A stretch of DNA of 44,692 nt from contig RFFQ01000166.1 in assembly GCA_003697105.1 (NCBI GenBank), positions 1 through 44,692 on the forward strand. The letters are read 5' to 3'. Made by a program: the position numbers and the translations under genes. Numbering within the stretch: the first letter of the stretch is position 1; each line of letters opens with the position of its first letter. The stretch comes from Gemmatimonadota bacterium (lineage in GTDB: Bacteria > 4572-55 > J002). The notes below the pieces were generated by a model. It saw only the letters and a list, made by a program, of their open reading frames with translations, was not told where the DNA came from and ran no database searches. Positions 43,687 through 44,692 of the stretch are shown piece after piece.

Positions 43687-44692
43687 TTATTTGAGAAGTG
43701 TCATCGTGCGCGTAATACTGTGTTCATTTGTCGTTAAGTGATAGATATAAACACCACTTTCCACGCTTTGACCCTTGTTATCCACACCATTCCAATTAAC
43801 GCTGTACTTACCCGGGGCAAGATATTCATCCACTAAACTCCGCACCAGACGACCACTGAGGTCATAGATGTTCAACGTCACGTGAGTATCAGTACTGATT
43901 TCGTAGGGAATACTGGTGCGCGGGTTGAATGGATTCGGGTAATTTTGACCCAACGTTACATTCTGCGGCACGGCAATTTCATCGATACCGGCCAGGGCAT
44001 CGCTACCGGGAATGCTTCCCAATTCAACCAAGGAATTACCGGCTAAACGGGCTCCGGCAGAGGCGCGGATGGTGACATCATCAATATAGATATGGTCGGC
44101 ATTTGCCGAGGCATCACACCGGAAGCGTACTTTGGCATTGCTACTATTGCCGGTGTTGATGGACACGGTCGCCGTATAGAAGGTATTGTTATTGAAATGG
44201 GTACCGCGTGCCCAGCTCGCAACGGTTGTCCAAGTGGAGCCGCCGTTACTCGAATATTGAAGCCAAAAATCTTCGCCATTTTCCATGCTGTAGCTGTAGA
44301 AGAAGAATTCCACATCGATAGAAGAGACTCCTGAAGCATCAAACGCATCTGTCGTCATGGAAGAAGCAGTGCCGGAGTTATCCCGAATACGGATCGAATA
44401 GCTCCCGCCATAGGAACGGCTACCGCTGTACCGGGCACAGTCAGAACCGCCATCATTCCAGTTACCCCAACCGCTTTCAAAATCATCAAAGAGGGTTGTG
44501 AAGCTACCGCCGCCACCGCCAACGGCATTCACTGTAACCGTCGCTTGATCGGAATCCGTCGCTCCGTCATTATCCGTCACGGTCAAGGTCACTGTGTATG
44601 TCCCAGCACTGCTGTACGTATGGCTCGGATTCGCGCTGCTGGAAGTACCACCATCTCCAAAATCCCAGCTATAGCTTACAATCGAACCATCC
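43687..44692 (-). CDS. Secreted PKD / jelly-roll / sorting-domain protein, C-terminal part
   Basis: The frame is open through the right edge of the window, so the N-terminus is missing. The visible 335 residues are a PKD domain (DGSIVSYSWDFGDGGTSS), a glycine-rich linker, a jelly-roll-like module beginning FESGWGNWNDGGSDCARYSG and ending DHIYIDDVTI, and a type A sorting domain (NYPNPFNPRTSIPYEI to MTLLK). The module and sorting domain are close paralogues of those in the nuclease at 22201-25767. The missing part may carry a catalytic domain. The protein is probably on the cell surface or released. Confidence 0.85.
   Translation of the reverse strand, partial: DGSIVSYSWDFGDGGTSSSANPSHTYSSAGTYTVTLTVTDNDGATDSDQATVTVNAVGGGGGSFTTLFDDFESGWGNWNDGGSDCARYSGSRSYGGSYSIRIRDNSGTASSMTTDAFDASGVSSIDVEFFFYSYSMENGEDFWLQYSSNGGSTWTTVASWARGTHFNNNTFYTATVSINTGNSSNAKVRFRCDASANADHIYIDDVTIRASAGARLAGNSLVELGSIPGSDALAGIDEIAVPQNVTLGQNYPNPFNPRTSIPYEISTDTHVTLNIYDLSGRLVRSLVDEYLAPGKYSVNWNGVDNKGQSVESGVYIYHLTTNEHSITRTMTLLK

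Overview
The window looks like a chromosomal segment from an uncultured, Gram-negative bacterium of the FCB superphylum, in the KSB1/Calditrichota/Ignavibacteria neighbourhood. This is inferred from four secreted proteins with a type A C-terminal sorting (FlgD-like) domain carrying the NYPNPFNP...SGVYLYRL...LLK signature, several outer-membrane beta-barrel candidates ending in aromatic residues, and dense Shine-Dalgarno sites. No rRNA, tRNA or CRISPR array was seen. Taxonomy cannot be fixed from the sequence alone.

Left part (1-10264). The window opens in a stressosome module (rsbR 3' end, rsbS, rsbT). It then crosses about 1.9 kb of degraded DNA: a broken PIN-toxin gene with a small partner gene between two copies of a 27-29 nt repeat, and a decayed group II intron reverse transcriptase. 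Next come a GcvR-like double-ACT protein, a membrane-anchored unknown, a J-domain protein with Ig-like modules, an 8Fe ferredoxin, a NadR-like NTPase, a two-gene unit of unknown small proteins with its own strong promoter and terminator, a ClsB/YbhP-type phospholipid pair and a vapBC toxin-antitoxin pair.

Middle (10265-26362). A 1577-residue fusion (Ser/Thr kinase, NTPase, TPRs, GAF, sigma-54 activator AAA+, Fis-type HTH) is transcribed divergently from two large secreted carboxypeptidase-regulatory-repeat proteins. The first of these has a correctly spaced -24/-12 (sigma-54-like) promoter candidate. Then follow an HD-domain phosphohydrolase, an outer-membrane protein, a ribbon-helix-helix-like protein with a perfect palindromic operator, and a 1188-residue secreted multidomain nuclease.

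Right part (26363-44692). The most coherent system is a minus-strand polyhydroxyalkanoate (PHA) locus: phaE, phaC (class III synthase), a GbsR/MarR-type regulator, an SDR reductase (phaB/fabG type), a sodium:solute symporter, an acyl-CoA synthetase, a lipoprotein, an outer-membrane porin-like protein, a PhaZ7-like depolymerase predicted to be a lipoprotein, and a second lipoprotein alpha/beta hydrolase. A 16-nt palindrome (TTTGAAAATTTTCAAA, or 14/16 matches) sits upstream of phaE, the regulator and the reductase gene. I read this as one regulon linking surface degradation of external PHB, uptake and activation of the products, and re-storage as intracellular PHA. The window ends with a TPR/LuxR-type regulator, a 912-residue secreted repeat protein with a dockerin-like tail, an outer-membrane protein preceded by an attenuator-like hairpin, and the 3' part of another PKD/sorting-domain protein.
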